Position numbers and translations under genes: made by a program. Shown piece after piece: positions 1 through 7,557 of a DNA stretch of 64,000 nt (its first letter is position 1; each line of letters starts with the position of its first letter). The notes under the pieces are model-generated. The model ran no database searches. It was given only the letters and a program-made list of their open reading frames with translations, and was not told where the DNA came from. Source of the DNA: Anaerolineae bacterium (GTDB lineage: Bacteria; Chloroflexota; Anaerolineae; Aggregatilineales; Phototrophicaceae); assembly GCA_023382675.1 (NCBI GenBank), contig JAHDWN010000014.1, positions 23,451 through 87,450 on the forward strand. The letters are read 5' to 3'.

Positions 1-663
1 GCCTTTCTTTTCGATCTGGATGGTACTCTGGTTGACAGCGTCTACCAGCACGTGCTGGCCTGGCGCGATGCGCTGGAAGAGACGGGCATCGAGCTATCTG
101 TCTGGCGCATTCACCGGCGTATCGGTATGAGCGGTGGTTTGTTCATGAACGCGCTGCTGCGCGAGACGAGCACCCCGGTCACGCCGGAGCAGGCGGCGCG
201 GCTGCCGCAGCTTCACGCGGCGGCGTATGCGCGCCGCGCGTCGCAGGTGCGGGCGCTGCCGGGCGCGAAGGCGCTGCTGGCACGCCTGACGGAGGTCGGC
301 GTTCCCTGGGCGATTGCCACCAGCGGGCGCATGGAGTCCGCCGGGCGCGTGCTCGCGCTGCTCGACGTGCCGAAAGACGTGCCCATCGTCACGCGCGATC
401 TCGTGCCCTACGCCAAGCCCGATCCCGATCTGTTCCTGGCGGCGGCGGAGCGGCTGGGCATCTCCATCGATCTCTCGGTCGTCGTTGGCGACAGTGTCTG
501 GGATCTGCTGGCGGCGCGGCGGGCGCGGGCGCTCGGCGTCGGTCTGCTCTCTGGCGGCTACGGCCAGGAGGAACTCGAACGCGCGGGCGCGTATCGCGTC
601 TATGCAGACCCCGACGATCTGCTGCGCCATCTGGACGAGGTTGGCGTGCGCTCGGAGGGGTGA
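1..663 (+). CDS. HAD-superfamily phosphatase (5' end outside window)
   Basis: The reading frame is open from base 1, so the gene begins upstream. Seen near the first visible residues is the HAD motif I FDLDGTLVD, whose first Asp is the nucleophile and second Asp the acid/base. A Thr/Ser motif II lies in ATSGR, a Lys-containing motif III in YAKPDPD, and the GDSVWD motif IV holds the Mg-binding acids. A helical cap lies between motifs I and II, as in the phosphoglycolate phosphatase/beta-phosphoglucomutase group. By family it removes phosphate from a small phosphorylated metabolite in the cytoplasm; the substrate cannot be read from sequence. At least 220 residues are present, close to full length. 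It ends in TGA and is followed by a palindromic intergenic repeat. Confidence 0.88.
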   Translation, partial: AFLFDLDGTLVDSVYQHVLAWRDALEETGIELSVWRIHRRIGMSGGLFMNALLRETSTPVTPEQAARLPQLHAAAYARRASQVRALPGAKALLARLTEVGVPWAIATSGRMESAGRVLALLDVPKDVPIVTRDLVPYAKPDPDLFLAAAERLGISIDLSVVVGDSVWDLLAARRARALGVGLLSGGYGQEELERAGAYRVYADPDDLLRHLDEVGVRSEG

Positions 664-676
664 GCAGGATACCGCA

Positions 677-748
677 TCCCCACCCCTGAACCTGACGGTT
701 CTTCCCCTCCCCATCGCAATGGGGATGGGAATGAGGGGAGGAGATACA
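677..748. repeat. Dispersed palindromic intergenic repeat, copy 1
   Basis: C-rich left half and G-rich right half (TCCCCACCCCT at the left, ATGAGGGGAGG at the right) can fold on each other. The central block TCCCCTCCCCATCGC is shared exactly with a second copy at 40171-40240. The two copies match along about 70 bases with a handful of substitutions. It sits between two same-strand genes. Confidence 0.8.
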
Positions 749-791
749 CTTGTCATAGTAACGGAAGTTGCACTCAAGAGGAGACTCGCTG

Positions 792-1223
792 ATGGCACGC
801 GACATGACGCCGGAGGAATATCGCGCCTTCATGATGCAGGGCACACGCACAGGCAAGGTGGCGACCGTGCGCGCCGATGGCCGCCCGCATGTCGCGCCGA
901 TCTGGTTCGTGCTCGACGGCGACGATCTGATTTTCACGACCTGGCACACGACGGTCAAAGCGGCCAATCTGCGCCGCAGCCGTTACGTCGCCATCAGTGT
1001 TGACGATCAAGCGCCGCCGTTCTCGTTCGCCGTGGTCGAGGGCGAGGCCGAGATTGTCGATGCTGCGCCGGACGAGCTGCTCAAATGGGCGACGGCCATT
1101 GGCGGGCGCTACATGGGCGTGGATAAGGCAGAAGCCTTCGGCAAGCGCAATGCCGTCCCTGGCGAACTATTGATCCGCGTGCGCCCGACCAAGATCATCA
1201 CGCGCCTGAACATGACGGAGTGA
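792..1223 (+). CDS. PPOX-class oxidoreductase, probably F420- or FMN-dependent
   Basis: 143 residues. The sequence is that of the split-barrel pyridoxamine-phosphate-oxidase-like family: an N-terminal helix with MTPEEYRAFM, then strands with VATVRADGRPHVAPIWFVLDG and the following FTTWHTTVKAANLRR segment. These line the flavin or deazaflavin phosphate pocket in relatives such as Rv1155. By family it reduces or oxidises small substrates with F420 or FMN; the substrate is unknown. The ATG at 792 is chosen over an in-frame TTG at 768 because AGAGGAG at 777-783 is correctly spaced. The cofactor is an inference supported only by two other deazaflavin-type proteins in this window. Confidence 0.85.
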   Translation: MARDMTPEEYRAFMMQGTRTGKVATVRADGRPHVAPIWFVLDGDDLIFTTWHTTVKAANLRRSRYVAISVDDQAPPFSFAVVEGEAEIVDAAPDELLKWATAIGGRYMGVDKAEAFGKRNAVPGELLIRVRPTKIITRLNMTE

Positions 1224-1295
1224 TGTGCGGGCGTCGACGCTTGCTGGAGATGACGCGGTGTGATCAGATCGGCGTTTGTCGGCTATCATAGACGG

Positions 1296-1571
1296 ATGTT
1301 TCGTTCGCAGGCGGCATGGGAGTTCTCAGGCGTGGACGAGGTTGACAAGCGTCATCGCTTGGATGACGAGGTTTTTTCCTTTCAAGTGACCAAAGATCAA
1401 CGGGTGCGCCTGTTCTGGCACGAGCGGCATGTCAAGACACTGGCGGGCGCAGAAGCACGCAGGCTGCTGGACAAGCTCGATGGGTTGGACGGACACGATC
1501 TGCAATTGGTGTTGGCAAAAGCAACCGGGAACTTCAAGCGTGGGAATGAACGCCCTGTCCGCCGCCGCTGA
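1296..1571 (+). CDS. Small conserved-looking hypothetical protein
   Basis: About 91 residues from ATG 1296 (MFRSQAAWEF); a GTG at 1260 would add 12 residues. It contains a compact core with FWHERHVKTLAG, a helix LLDKLDG, then LVLAKATGNFKRGNE. I believe similar small proteins occur in other Chloroflexota genomes, where the final TGNFKRGNE stretch is the best-kept part, but I cannot verify that here. No catalytic motif, membrane segment or signal peptide is seen, and no function is assigned. It lies between the PPOX gene and the SGNH hydrolase on the same strand. Confidence 0.65.
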   Translation: MFRSQAAWEFSGVDEVDKRHRLDDEVFSFQVTKDQRVRLFWHERHVKTLAGAEARRLLDKLDGLDGHDLQLVLAKATGNFKRGNERPVRRR

Positions 1572-1626
1572 CGCCTGCCCACGGCTCTCGCTGATGGTCG
1601 TCGTTTCCCGGTCGGAGGGGTGATCT

Positions 1627-2742
1627 GTGTCCAGGCGGCTATTGCTCAATCTCATGTTGGTGATCTTTGGGCTGGCGCTCGCGGTGATCGCGCTCGAACT
1701 CGGTGTGCGCGCCTGGTTCGACGCGCGTGGCAGCGAGCAGGATCGCATCCGGTACATTTACGACCGCGGGACCATCGACGCCAAGACCGCGCAGTTAGTC
1801 GGCGTGCCCTATCTCAACTACGTGCCGAACCCCGCGCTGGATGACGTAAACGAGCGCGGCTATCGCGGTGAAGCCGTCGCTGTCCCCAAGCCGGACGGGG
1901 TGTACCGGATCGTCGCGCTCGGCGGATCGACGACTTACGGCCACGGCCTGACCGAGGCCGAGAGCTGGCCGCGCCAGCTTGAACGCAGCTTGCGCGAGGA
2001 TTACGGTGATGCGCAGGTCGAGGTCGTCAACCTGGGGGCGCCCGGTTACTTCAGCCTGGACTCGGCCGTCAACCTGGCGACGCGCGGGCTGGCACATGAG
2101 CCGGACGCGATCATCGTCTACCACGGTATCAATGACGCCATTGTGCGCATGTTCCAGGATCCGACCTGCTACGCCAGCGACTCGCCGCTGGTCGGCATGG
2201 GGCTGGATCGCGGCATCTGGCAGTACACGGGCGAGGATATGCCGCCGAGCGCGCTTTACCGGCTGCTGGCGCTGCGCCTTGGCTGGATGGACGATCCGAC
2301 CATCTTCACTGACCGCTTACAGCACACCGGCTTCTGCCCGCCGGAACCGGGCACGAATCCGCTTGACCTGCTCGATGCCAACCCGCCAGTCTATTTCGAG
2401 CGCAATCTGCGCAGCATCGCCGGGTTGGGGCAGGCGGCGGGTGCGCGCGTCGTGCTCTCGACCTTCGCCTGGGACACGGCCGCTGCCGAGGCCGCGCTCG
2501 CCGCTGATCCTTCGCTCTTGCAGGCCGAAGCGATGCTGCGCGCCATCGCCGAGCAGAACGCGCTCATCCCGCAGATTGCCGAGGACACGGGCGCGTTGGT
2601 GGTCGATCTGGCGGCGGAGATGGGGCAGGGCGCGTACTACCAGGGTGATCAGGTGCATCAGACCGCCGCGGGCGCGCGCCGCCAGGCCGAAATCTACGCG
2701 GCGGCGCTGGCGAGCATGATCGGCACTGACGACGGTTCGTAA
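1627..2742 (+). CDS. Membrane-anchored SGNH/GDSL-type hydrolase
   Basis: 371 residues. Residues 5-27 form a hydrophobic N-terminal anchor after an SRR stretch, so the enzyme faces outside. The SGNH blocks are visible in order: block I VALGGSTTYG (catalytic Ser, GGS instead of GDS), block II NLGAPGY, block III YHGINDA (GxND), and block V DQVHQTAAG with the Asp-x-x-His pair. By family it is an esterase or acetyl-hydrolase acting on lipids or acylated polysaccharide. The start is GTG at 1627, chosen because GGAGGGG lies just upstream at 1614-1620. An alternative is an AlgX/DHHW-like O-acetylation protein, since such anchored SGNH proteins often modify surface sugars. Confidence 0.85.
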   Translation: MSRRLLLNLMLVIFGLALAVIALELGVRAWFDARGSEQDRIRYIYDRGTIDAKTAQLVGVPYLNYVPNPALDDVNERGYRGEAVAVPKPDGVYRIVALGGSTTYGHGLTEAESWPRQLERSLREDYGDAQVEVVNLGAPGYFSLDSAVNLATRGLAHEPDAIIVYHGINDAIVRMFQDPTCYASDSPLVGMGLDRGIWQYTGEDMPPSALYRLLALRLGWMDDPTIFTDRLQHTGFCPPEPGTNPLDLLDANPPVYFERNLRSIAGLGQAAGARVVLSTFAWDTAAAEAALAADPSLLQAEAMLRAIAEQNALIPQIAEDTGALVVDLAAEMGQGAYYQGDQVHQTAAGARRQAEIYAAALASMIGTDDGS

Positions 2743-2828
2743 AACGTGTCGTTTTGTCGATCTGTCCGTCGGGCCTGCGTCTCCTTCATAAGCGCAGACG
2801 GCGCTGGCTTGAACTCAGGAGGCACATA

Positions 2829-3185
2829 ATGCAGTATATGTTCTTGATCTACGGCGACGAGACGGCGGAAGCCCGGCAGACTGCGGAGACGCGGCAGGCG
2901 GTGCTCAACGAGTACTTTGCCTTTGCGCGGGAGGCGCGCCAGCGCGGCATCATGCTGGCAGGTGACGAGCTTCAGCCGACAGCGCAAGCGCGCACCGTGC
3001 GCCGGCGCGGCGGCAAGATCGTGGTCACGACCGGGCCGTTCGCGGAGACGAAAGAGCAGTTGGGCGGCTACTTCGTCATCGAATGTAAAGACCTGGACGA
3101 GGCGCTGGCGCTGGCGCGCAAGATCCCGGCGGTACGCACGGGTGCGGTCGAGGTGCGGCCGATTGCCCAGTACGACCTCAGGTAG
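2829..3185 (+). CDS. DGPF/YCII-domain protein, copy 1
   Basis: 118 residues. Starts [11 protein letters not shown] and contains the typical [25 protein letters not shown] region; the motif Asp-Gly-Pro-Phe is here TGPF. These are small ferredoxin-like-fold proteins of the YCII family. AGGAGG at 2817-2822 fixes the start. It is followed 117 bases later by a paralogue and then by an ECF42-type sigma factor. Linkage of DGPF genes to ECF42 sigma factors is an established association, and in Streptomyces the sigma factor has been reported to control DGPF genes. The biochemical role is not known. Confidence 0.9.
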   Translation: MQYMFLIYGDETAEARQTAETRQAVLNEYFAFAREARQRGIMLAGDELQPTAQARTVRRRGGKIVVTTGPFAETKEQLGGYFVIECKDLDEALALARKIPAVRTGAVEVRPIAQYDLR

Positions 3186-3302
3186 CGGTGGACGGAATTT
3201 CGAGCAAATGTTCGGAGGTTGTCGATCTGGCACGGGCTTATGCGTCTACTCCATAGAGCGGCGAAATCGTTCGCCCGGAAATGCGCAGAAGGAGACGCAC
3301 TC

Positions 3303-3659
3303 ATGCAGTACATGTTCTTGATCTACACCGATCCGCAGTTGATCGCCGGCGTGCAGCAGGCGGATGCGGATGCGACGATGGCGGCCTATTTCGCCTTCGA
3401 CAGCGAGGTGCGCCAGAAGGGCGTGCACGTCTCCGGCGAGGGCTTGCAACCACCGATGACGGCGACGACCGTGCGCCAGTCTGGCGGCAAGCTGGTGACG
3501 ACCGACGGCCCGTTCGCCGAGACGAAGGAATTCCTCGGCGGCTACTACATCCTGGAATGCAAAGACCTGGATGAAGCGGTCGAATGGGCGGGCAAGATCC
3601 CCGGTGTAAAATACGGCTCGATTGAGATCCGTCCGGTGATGATCTATCCGACTGAGTGA
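3303..3659 (+). CDS. DGPF/YCII-domain protein, copy 2
   Basis: 118 residues, the same length as the upstream copy and clearly paralogous ([10 protein letters not shown] start, [16 protein letters not shown] with a canonical [13 protein letters not shown] near the end). AGAAGGAG precedes the ATG. The stop codon overlaps the GTG start of the sigma factor gene (GTGA, 3656-3659), indicating translational coupling. The two copies and the sigma gene likely form one transcription unit. Copy 2 keeps the DGPF tetrapeptide while copy 1 has diverged to TGPF. Confidence 0.92.
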   Translation: MQYMFLIYTDPQLIAGVQQADADATMAAYFAFDSEVRQKGVHVSGEGLQPPMTATTVRQSGGKLVTTDGPFAETKEFLGGYYILECKDLDEAVEWAGKIPGVKYGSIEIRPVMIYPTE

Positions 3660-4900
3660 CGATGCAGGGGCTTGCGCAAGCCATTGAGAAGATCTTCTAC
3701 GACGAATCAGGGCGGATTCTCGCCGCCCTGATCGCCGATCTGCGCGACATCGAGCTGGCGCAGGACGTGCTGCAAGATGCGTTCGCCGTCGCCCTCGAAC
3801 GCTGGCTCGACGGCATCCCACACAATCCGTCCGGCTGGCTCTACGTGACCGCGCGGCGCAAGGCGCTCGACCGGCTGCGGCGCGAGCGCAAGCATACCCA
3901 CGACCCGGCCATCCTCGACGCTCTGGCTGCCGCCGAAACCGCCGACAGCAACCTGATCGACACCATCCCCGACGAGCGGCTCAAGCTGATGTTCACCTGC
4001 TGCCACCCGGCGCTGGCAGGCGAAGTGCAGATTGCGCTGACGCTGAACACCATCGGCGGCCTGTCCGTGCCGGAGGTTGCGCGCGCCTTCCTGGTCGAGC
4101 CGACGACGATGGCGCAGCGGCTCGTGCGCGCCAAGCGCAAGATCCGCGACGCGGGCATCCCGTATGACGTGCCGCCGCTCAAACAGCTGCCCGAACGGTT
4201 GGAGACGCTCCAGGCCGTCATCTACCTGATCTTCAACGAGGGTTACGGCGCAGCCCAGGGCGACGCGCTTATCCGCAATGAGTTGTGCGTCGAAGCGATC
4301 CGCCTGGGGCGCATCCTGGCGGAACTGTTGCCGGAGTCGGAGTCGCTCGGCTTGCTGGCCTTGATGCTGCTGCATCATGCGCGGCGGCGGGCGCGCGTCA
4401 GCGAGGGGCAGTTGGTGCTGCTGGAAGCGCAGGATCGGGCGCTCTGGGATAGGGCGGAGATCGCCGAGGGGATCGCGCTGCTGGATCGGGCGTTGTCACA
4501 GCGGCGCGCGGGCGCGTATCAGATCCAGGCGGCGATTGCGGCGCTCCATGCCCAGGCCGACTCGTCGGAGACGACCGATTGGGCGCAGATCGCGGCGTTG
4601 TATGGCGCACTTTATCGCCGCGTGCCCTCGCCAGTGGTCGCACTCAACAAGGCGGTCGCGCTGGCGGAAGCCTTTGGCTGCGAGGCTGGTCTGCACAGGC
4701 TGGAGGCGCTCGGTGAAGACGCCTTCATGCAGCGCTACTATCTCTTTCACGCCGCCCGCGCCGATCTTCTGCGCCGATCCGCGCGCTATGGCGATGCTCT
4801 CACGGCCTACCGCAGCGCCCTCGAATTGTGCCAGAACGCGGTCGAATGCGCCTTTCTGGAGCGCCGCATCGCAGAAGTTGTGGCGCTGGTCGAGTCTTAG
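3656..4900 (+). CDS. ECF42-type RNA polymerase sigma factor
   Basis: 414 residues, far longer than a normal ECF factor (about 190). The N-terminal 170 residues contain region 2 ([20 protein letters not shown], then [18 protein letters not shown]) and region 4 ([25 protein letters not shown]). The remaining 240 residues are a helical extension with repeated AAL, ALY and AVAL helices typical of ECF42. No anti-sigma gene is adjacent, consistent with control by the C-terminal extension. It overlaps the second DGPF gene by four bases (GTG start at 3656; ATG at 3662 is an alternative). A relic of the same 3' end occurs at 7029-7112. Confidence 0.93.
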   Translation: MTMQGLAQAIEKIFYDESGRILAALIADLRDIELAQDVLQDAFAVALERWLDGIPHNPSGWLYVTARRKALDRLRRERKHTHDPAILDALAAAETADSNLIDTIPDERLKLMFTCCHPALAGEVQIALTLNTIGGLSVPEVARAFLVEPTTMAQRLVRAKRKIRDAGIPYDVPPLKQLPERLETLQAVIYLIFNEGYGAAQGDALIRNELCVEAIRLGRILAELLPESESLGLLALMLLHHARRRARVSEGQLVLLEAQDRALWDRAEIAEGIALLDRALSQRRAGAYQIQAAIAALHAQADSSETTDWAQIAALYGALYRRVPSPVVALNKAVALAEAFGCEAGLHRLEALGEDAFMQRYYLFHAARADLLRRSARYGDALTAYRSALELCQNAVECAFLERRIAEVVALVES

Positions 4901-5118
4901 CCAGTCTCCGCGCCGTCTGGACAGGATAGATTTCCCCCTCAGACGTGAGTTTCAACACTAAGGCCCCATCATCATTCGTATTACGATTTATATTAGCCAT
5001 GATCCACGGCCTTTTATTGAGTGCGCTACGCGCTCTGGCGGTTGGCTGTTCCACGATCACCGCCCGAATGTGACCGTCCATCCAGACATGAGGCGTTCAG
5101 TATGCAGGGGACCCGGCA

Positions 5119-6090
5119 ATGGAAGAAAATCAGAATTCTTACGTGATCGAAACCTTTGGGCTTGGGAAGAGCTATCAGGGGGAGAGCGCTTTGAAGGCGC
5201 TCAATCTCAAAGTCCCCAAGCATTCGATATTCGGCTTTCTCGGCCCAAACGGCGCGGGCAAGACGACTACAATCAAGCTGCTCCTTGGCCTTGCCGCCCC
5301 GACGACCGGGACGGCCACCGTTTTTGGCCATGATATCCAGCGCGAAAGCGTCGAGATTCGCCGCCGGGTTGGCTATCTGGCGCAAGATCCGCGTTACTAC
5401 GAGCACATGAGCGCGCGCGAAGTTCTGCGTTTTACAGCCCGTTTCTTCTATACGGGGCCGGCGGCGGAGATCGAGCAGCGCATCGACGAAACCCTGACAC
5501 TCGTCGGCCTGGAGACCAAGGCTGACCGGCCAACCAAAGGCTTTTCTGGCGGCGAACGCCAGCGGCTTGGTATTGCCCAGGCCCAGGTCAATTATCCCGA
5601 TCTGTTGATCCTCGACGAGCCAGCGGCCTCACTCGACCCGCAGGGGCGCTACGATGTGCTGGAAGTGATGGAACGGCTGCGCAAGCACACGACCATCTTC
5701 TATTCGACACACATCTTGAGCGACGTCCAGCGAGTCAGTGATACAGTCGCCATCCTCAATCACGGCGAGCTGGTGGCGCAAGCGCCGATTGAAGCGCTAT
5801 TGGCTGGGGCAGATCATGGTGTGGTCTACACGCTCTCGCTCAAGGGCGATACCACGGCTGCACAGGCGACAATGCGCAGTCAGCCATGGGTTGCCTCGCT
5901 GACTGAGACACGCACGAACGGCATCACCCGCTGGGACGTTGGCGTGACAGATGAGACGGCAGCCGAGTCCGAATTGCTGCGCCTTGTCCTGAGCGACCGC
6001 GCCATCAACGTGACCGATTTTGGCCGCAAACAACACAACCTCGAAGAAGTCTTCCTGAGCATGGTAGGAGATAACCAGCATGGCGACTAA
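5119..6090 (+). CDS. ABC transporter ATP-binding subunit
   Basis: 323 residues. Walker A GPNGAGKTTT near residues 43-52, signature FSGGERQ (a variant of LSGGQ), Walker B LLILDEPAASLD, and the H-loop STH are all present. The C-terminal 90 residues after the nucleotide-binding domain are the accessory domain common in ABC-2 type exporters. It overlaps the permease gene by 11 bases. By family it hydrolyses ATP at the inner face of the membrane to drive export of a lipid, peptide or drug by the neighbouring permease. The substrate is unknown. Confidence 0.95.
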   Translation: MEENQNSYVIETFGLGKSYQGESALKALNLKVPKHSIFGFLGPNGAGKTTTIKLLLGLAAPTTGTATVFGHDIQRESVEIRRRVGYLAQDPRYYEHMSAREVLRFTARFFYTGPAAEIEQRIDETLTLVGLETKADRPTKGFSGGERQRLGIAQAQVNYPDLLILDEPAASLDPQGRYDVLEVMERLRKHTTIFYSTHILSDVQRVSDTVAILNHGELVAQAPIEALLAGADHGVVYTLSLKGDTTAAQATMRSQPWVASLTETRTNGITRWDVGVTDETAAESELLRLVLSDRAINVTDFGRKQHNLEEVFLSMVGDNQHGD

Positions 6091-6928
6091 TCGCGCGACG
6101 CTGAACCCGGTGACTACCCACGGCTGGCGCATGGGCTTCGCCAATATGTTTCGCAAAGAAAACGGCGAGCGGTGGACAACACGCGTCTGGCTGCGACAGG
6201 CGATCATCTGGCTGCTGATCATCAATGGTTTGCTGGCGGCGGTCCTCTGGTCTGCGCCCCGGACGCCGGCGAACATGTCTGATTCGGAACGTGAAGCGCT
6301 GACAGCCCTGAGCCAAACGCGCTACCAGACAGGGCTTGAAGTATTCTTCATGGTTGGTGGCATGGCTGCCGCAACCGGGATCACGATCATGGCCCAGGAA
6401 TCGATCCTGGACGAGAAACGGTCAGGTACGCTCGCCTGGGTACTCTCCAAGCCCGTTTCACGAACGTCAGTCTTTCTGGCGAAGCTGTTGGCGCAAACTG
6501 TCTCAATGCTGATCATCATAGTCGGGCTGCAGGCGGTGATCGCTTACGTGCAGCTATCGGCGTCGAAGGGCGCACCGCTGCCCGCACTCGGGTTTATGCT
6601 GGCGGCAGCGATGTTGGCGCTCTATGTGCTGTTCTACCTGTCGCTCACACTCATGCTCAGTGTAATCTTCGACAATCGTGGCGCGGTCCTCGGCATTCCG
6701 CTGTTGATCGCCTTCGGTTACCAGTTCATCGTGGGCATTCTGCAGGGCTTTTCGGATGTGCTGCCGTACAGCCTGGTCATAGCGCTCACGCCACCTAACC
6801 CGTCCCTGGCGATGGCCTTCGCGACCGAACAGCCAGTCCCATCGCTCCTGCCGATCGTGAGCACAGTCGTCTGTATCATCGTCTTTAACGCGGTGGCGAT
6901 CTGGCGCTTTAGAAAGATAGAATTCTAA
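6080..6928 (+). CDS. ABC-2 type transporter permease
   Basis: 282 residues with about six hydrophobic segments (for example IIWLLIINGLLAAVLW near residue 38, TVSMLIIIVGLQAVIAY near 140, and the last one before the C-terminal WRFRKIEF). The short Met-Ala-Thr start overlaps the ATPase gene by 11 bases, so the two are translated as a pair. The region around ESILDEKRSGTLAWVLSKPVSR matches the coupling segment typical of ABC-2 permeases that contacts the ATPase. By family it forms the membrane channel of an exporter. No third subunit is seen. Confidence 0.92.
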   Translation: MATNRATLNPVTTHGWRMGFANMFRKENGERWTTRVWLRQAIIWLLIINGLLAAVLWSAPRTPANMSDSEREALTALSQTRYQTGLEVFFMVGGMAAATGITIMAQESILDEKRSGTLAWVLSKPVSRTSVFLAKLLAQTVSMLIIIVGLQAVIAYVQLSASKGAPLPALGFMLAAAMLALYVLFYLSLTLMLSVIFDNRGAVLGIPLLIAFGYQFIVGILQGFSDVLPYSLVIALTPPNPSLAMAFATEQPVPSLLPIVSTVVCIIVFNAVAIWRFRKIEF

Positions 6929-7028
6929 ATCTCGACCGAGCGGCTGCCAACAATACGGGCGGCCAGCCTGTGTGCAGACCTGCCCGAAAAACATGATCAA
7001 CCTCACGTGTGCGCGCGCAGGCTGAAAT

Positions 7029-7112
7029 GCGCTGTATCTCTGCCAGAATACAACCGAAAGTGCCTTTCTGGAGCGCCGCATCGCACAGGTGACGGCGTTA
7101 CTGGCAGAATGA
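7029..7112 (+). pseudogene. Relic of an ECF42 sigma-factor 3' end
   Basis: 28 codons including the stop encode [20 protein letters not shown] and then VTALLAE, ending in TGA. The intact sigma gene at 3656-4900 ends [27 protein letters not shown]. The DNA is nearly identical over the middle (GCCTTTCTGGAGCGCCGCAT). Upstream of 7029 the frame has a stop and similarity ends abruptly. The ABC pair therefore lies between an intact 3' end and a copied one, suggesting an earlier tandem sigma gene or a duplication linked to insertion of the ABC genes. No promoter or start codon is present, so it is not a gene. Confidence 0.85.
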
Positions 7113-7204
7113 GCGCAAAAGAGAAGCGCACCTCTGATGAGTGTGCGCTCCTACCTGATGTTGATGTCACGCCCGCGCCGGTGCGCGCACATGACGACTG
7201 CGAA

Positions 7205-7381
7205 CTAGACGCCTTCCAGGAGGTTGCCCGCCGCCAGGATCAGCCAGGCGATCAGCAGAATCCAGAACGGATACGATCCCAGAAGCGGGACAGTGGGCGC
7301 GAGGAAGCCGATCAAGGCCAGAATCGCGACGACCAGCGAAATAATGAACGTGATTACTTTCGGCGCACTTAACTGCATCAT
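7205..7381 (-). CDS. Small two-helix membrane protein
   Basis: 58 residues, too short for usual gene-calling limits. The protein is MMQLSAPKVITFIISLVVAI, a bend with GFLAPTVPLLGSYPF, then WILLIAWLILAAGNLL. It has two clear transmembrane helices with a short Pro/Gly loop. GGGGG lies about five bases upstream of the first ATG. I recognise no characterised family, though short proteins of this two-helix shape are common in Chloroflexota. It is convergent with the ABC operon, and a stem with GCGCAC and GTGCGC at about 7127-7150 could end both transcripts. Confidence 0.75.
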   Translation of the reverse strand: MMQLSAPKVITFIISLVVAILALIGFLAPTVPLLGSYPFWILLIAWLILAAGNLLEGV

Positions 7382-7557
7382 AGCCCCCTTTGCAAGTCAG
7401 AACGTAATTTAGCAGGCAGATGTGTAAGATACTTTCCACATCGGAGGGGATTATAGGTATCTGTCAATTGTTCGGCAATATTGTGATATTTTTCGTGAGT
7501 CAGTTTCGGCGGCAAGGGTGGGCCGGCTGCTCAGGGCGGCAGACAAGCCAATCGCCT

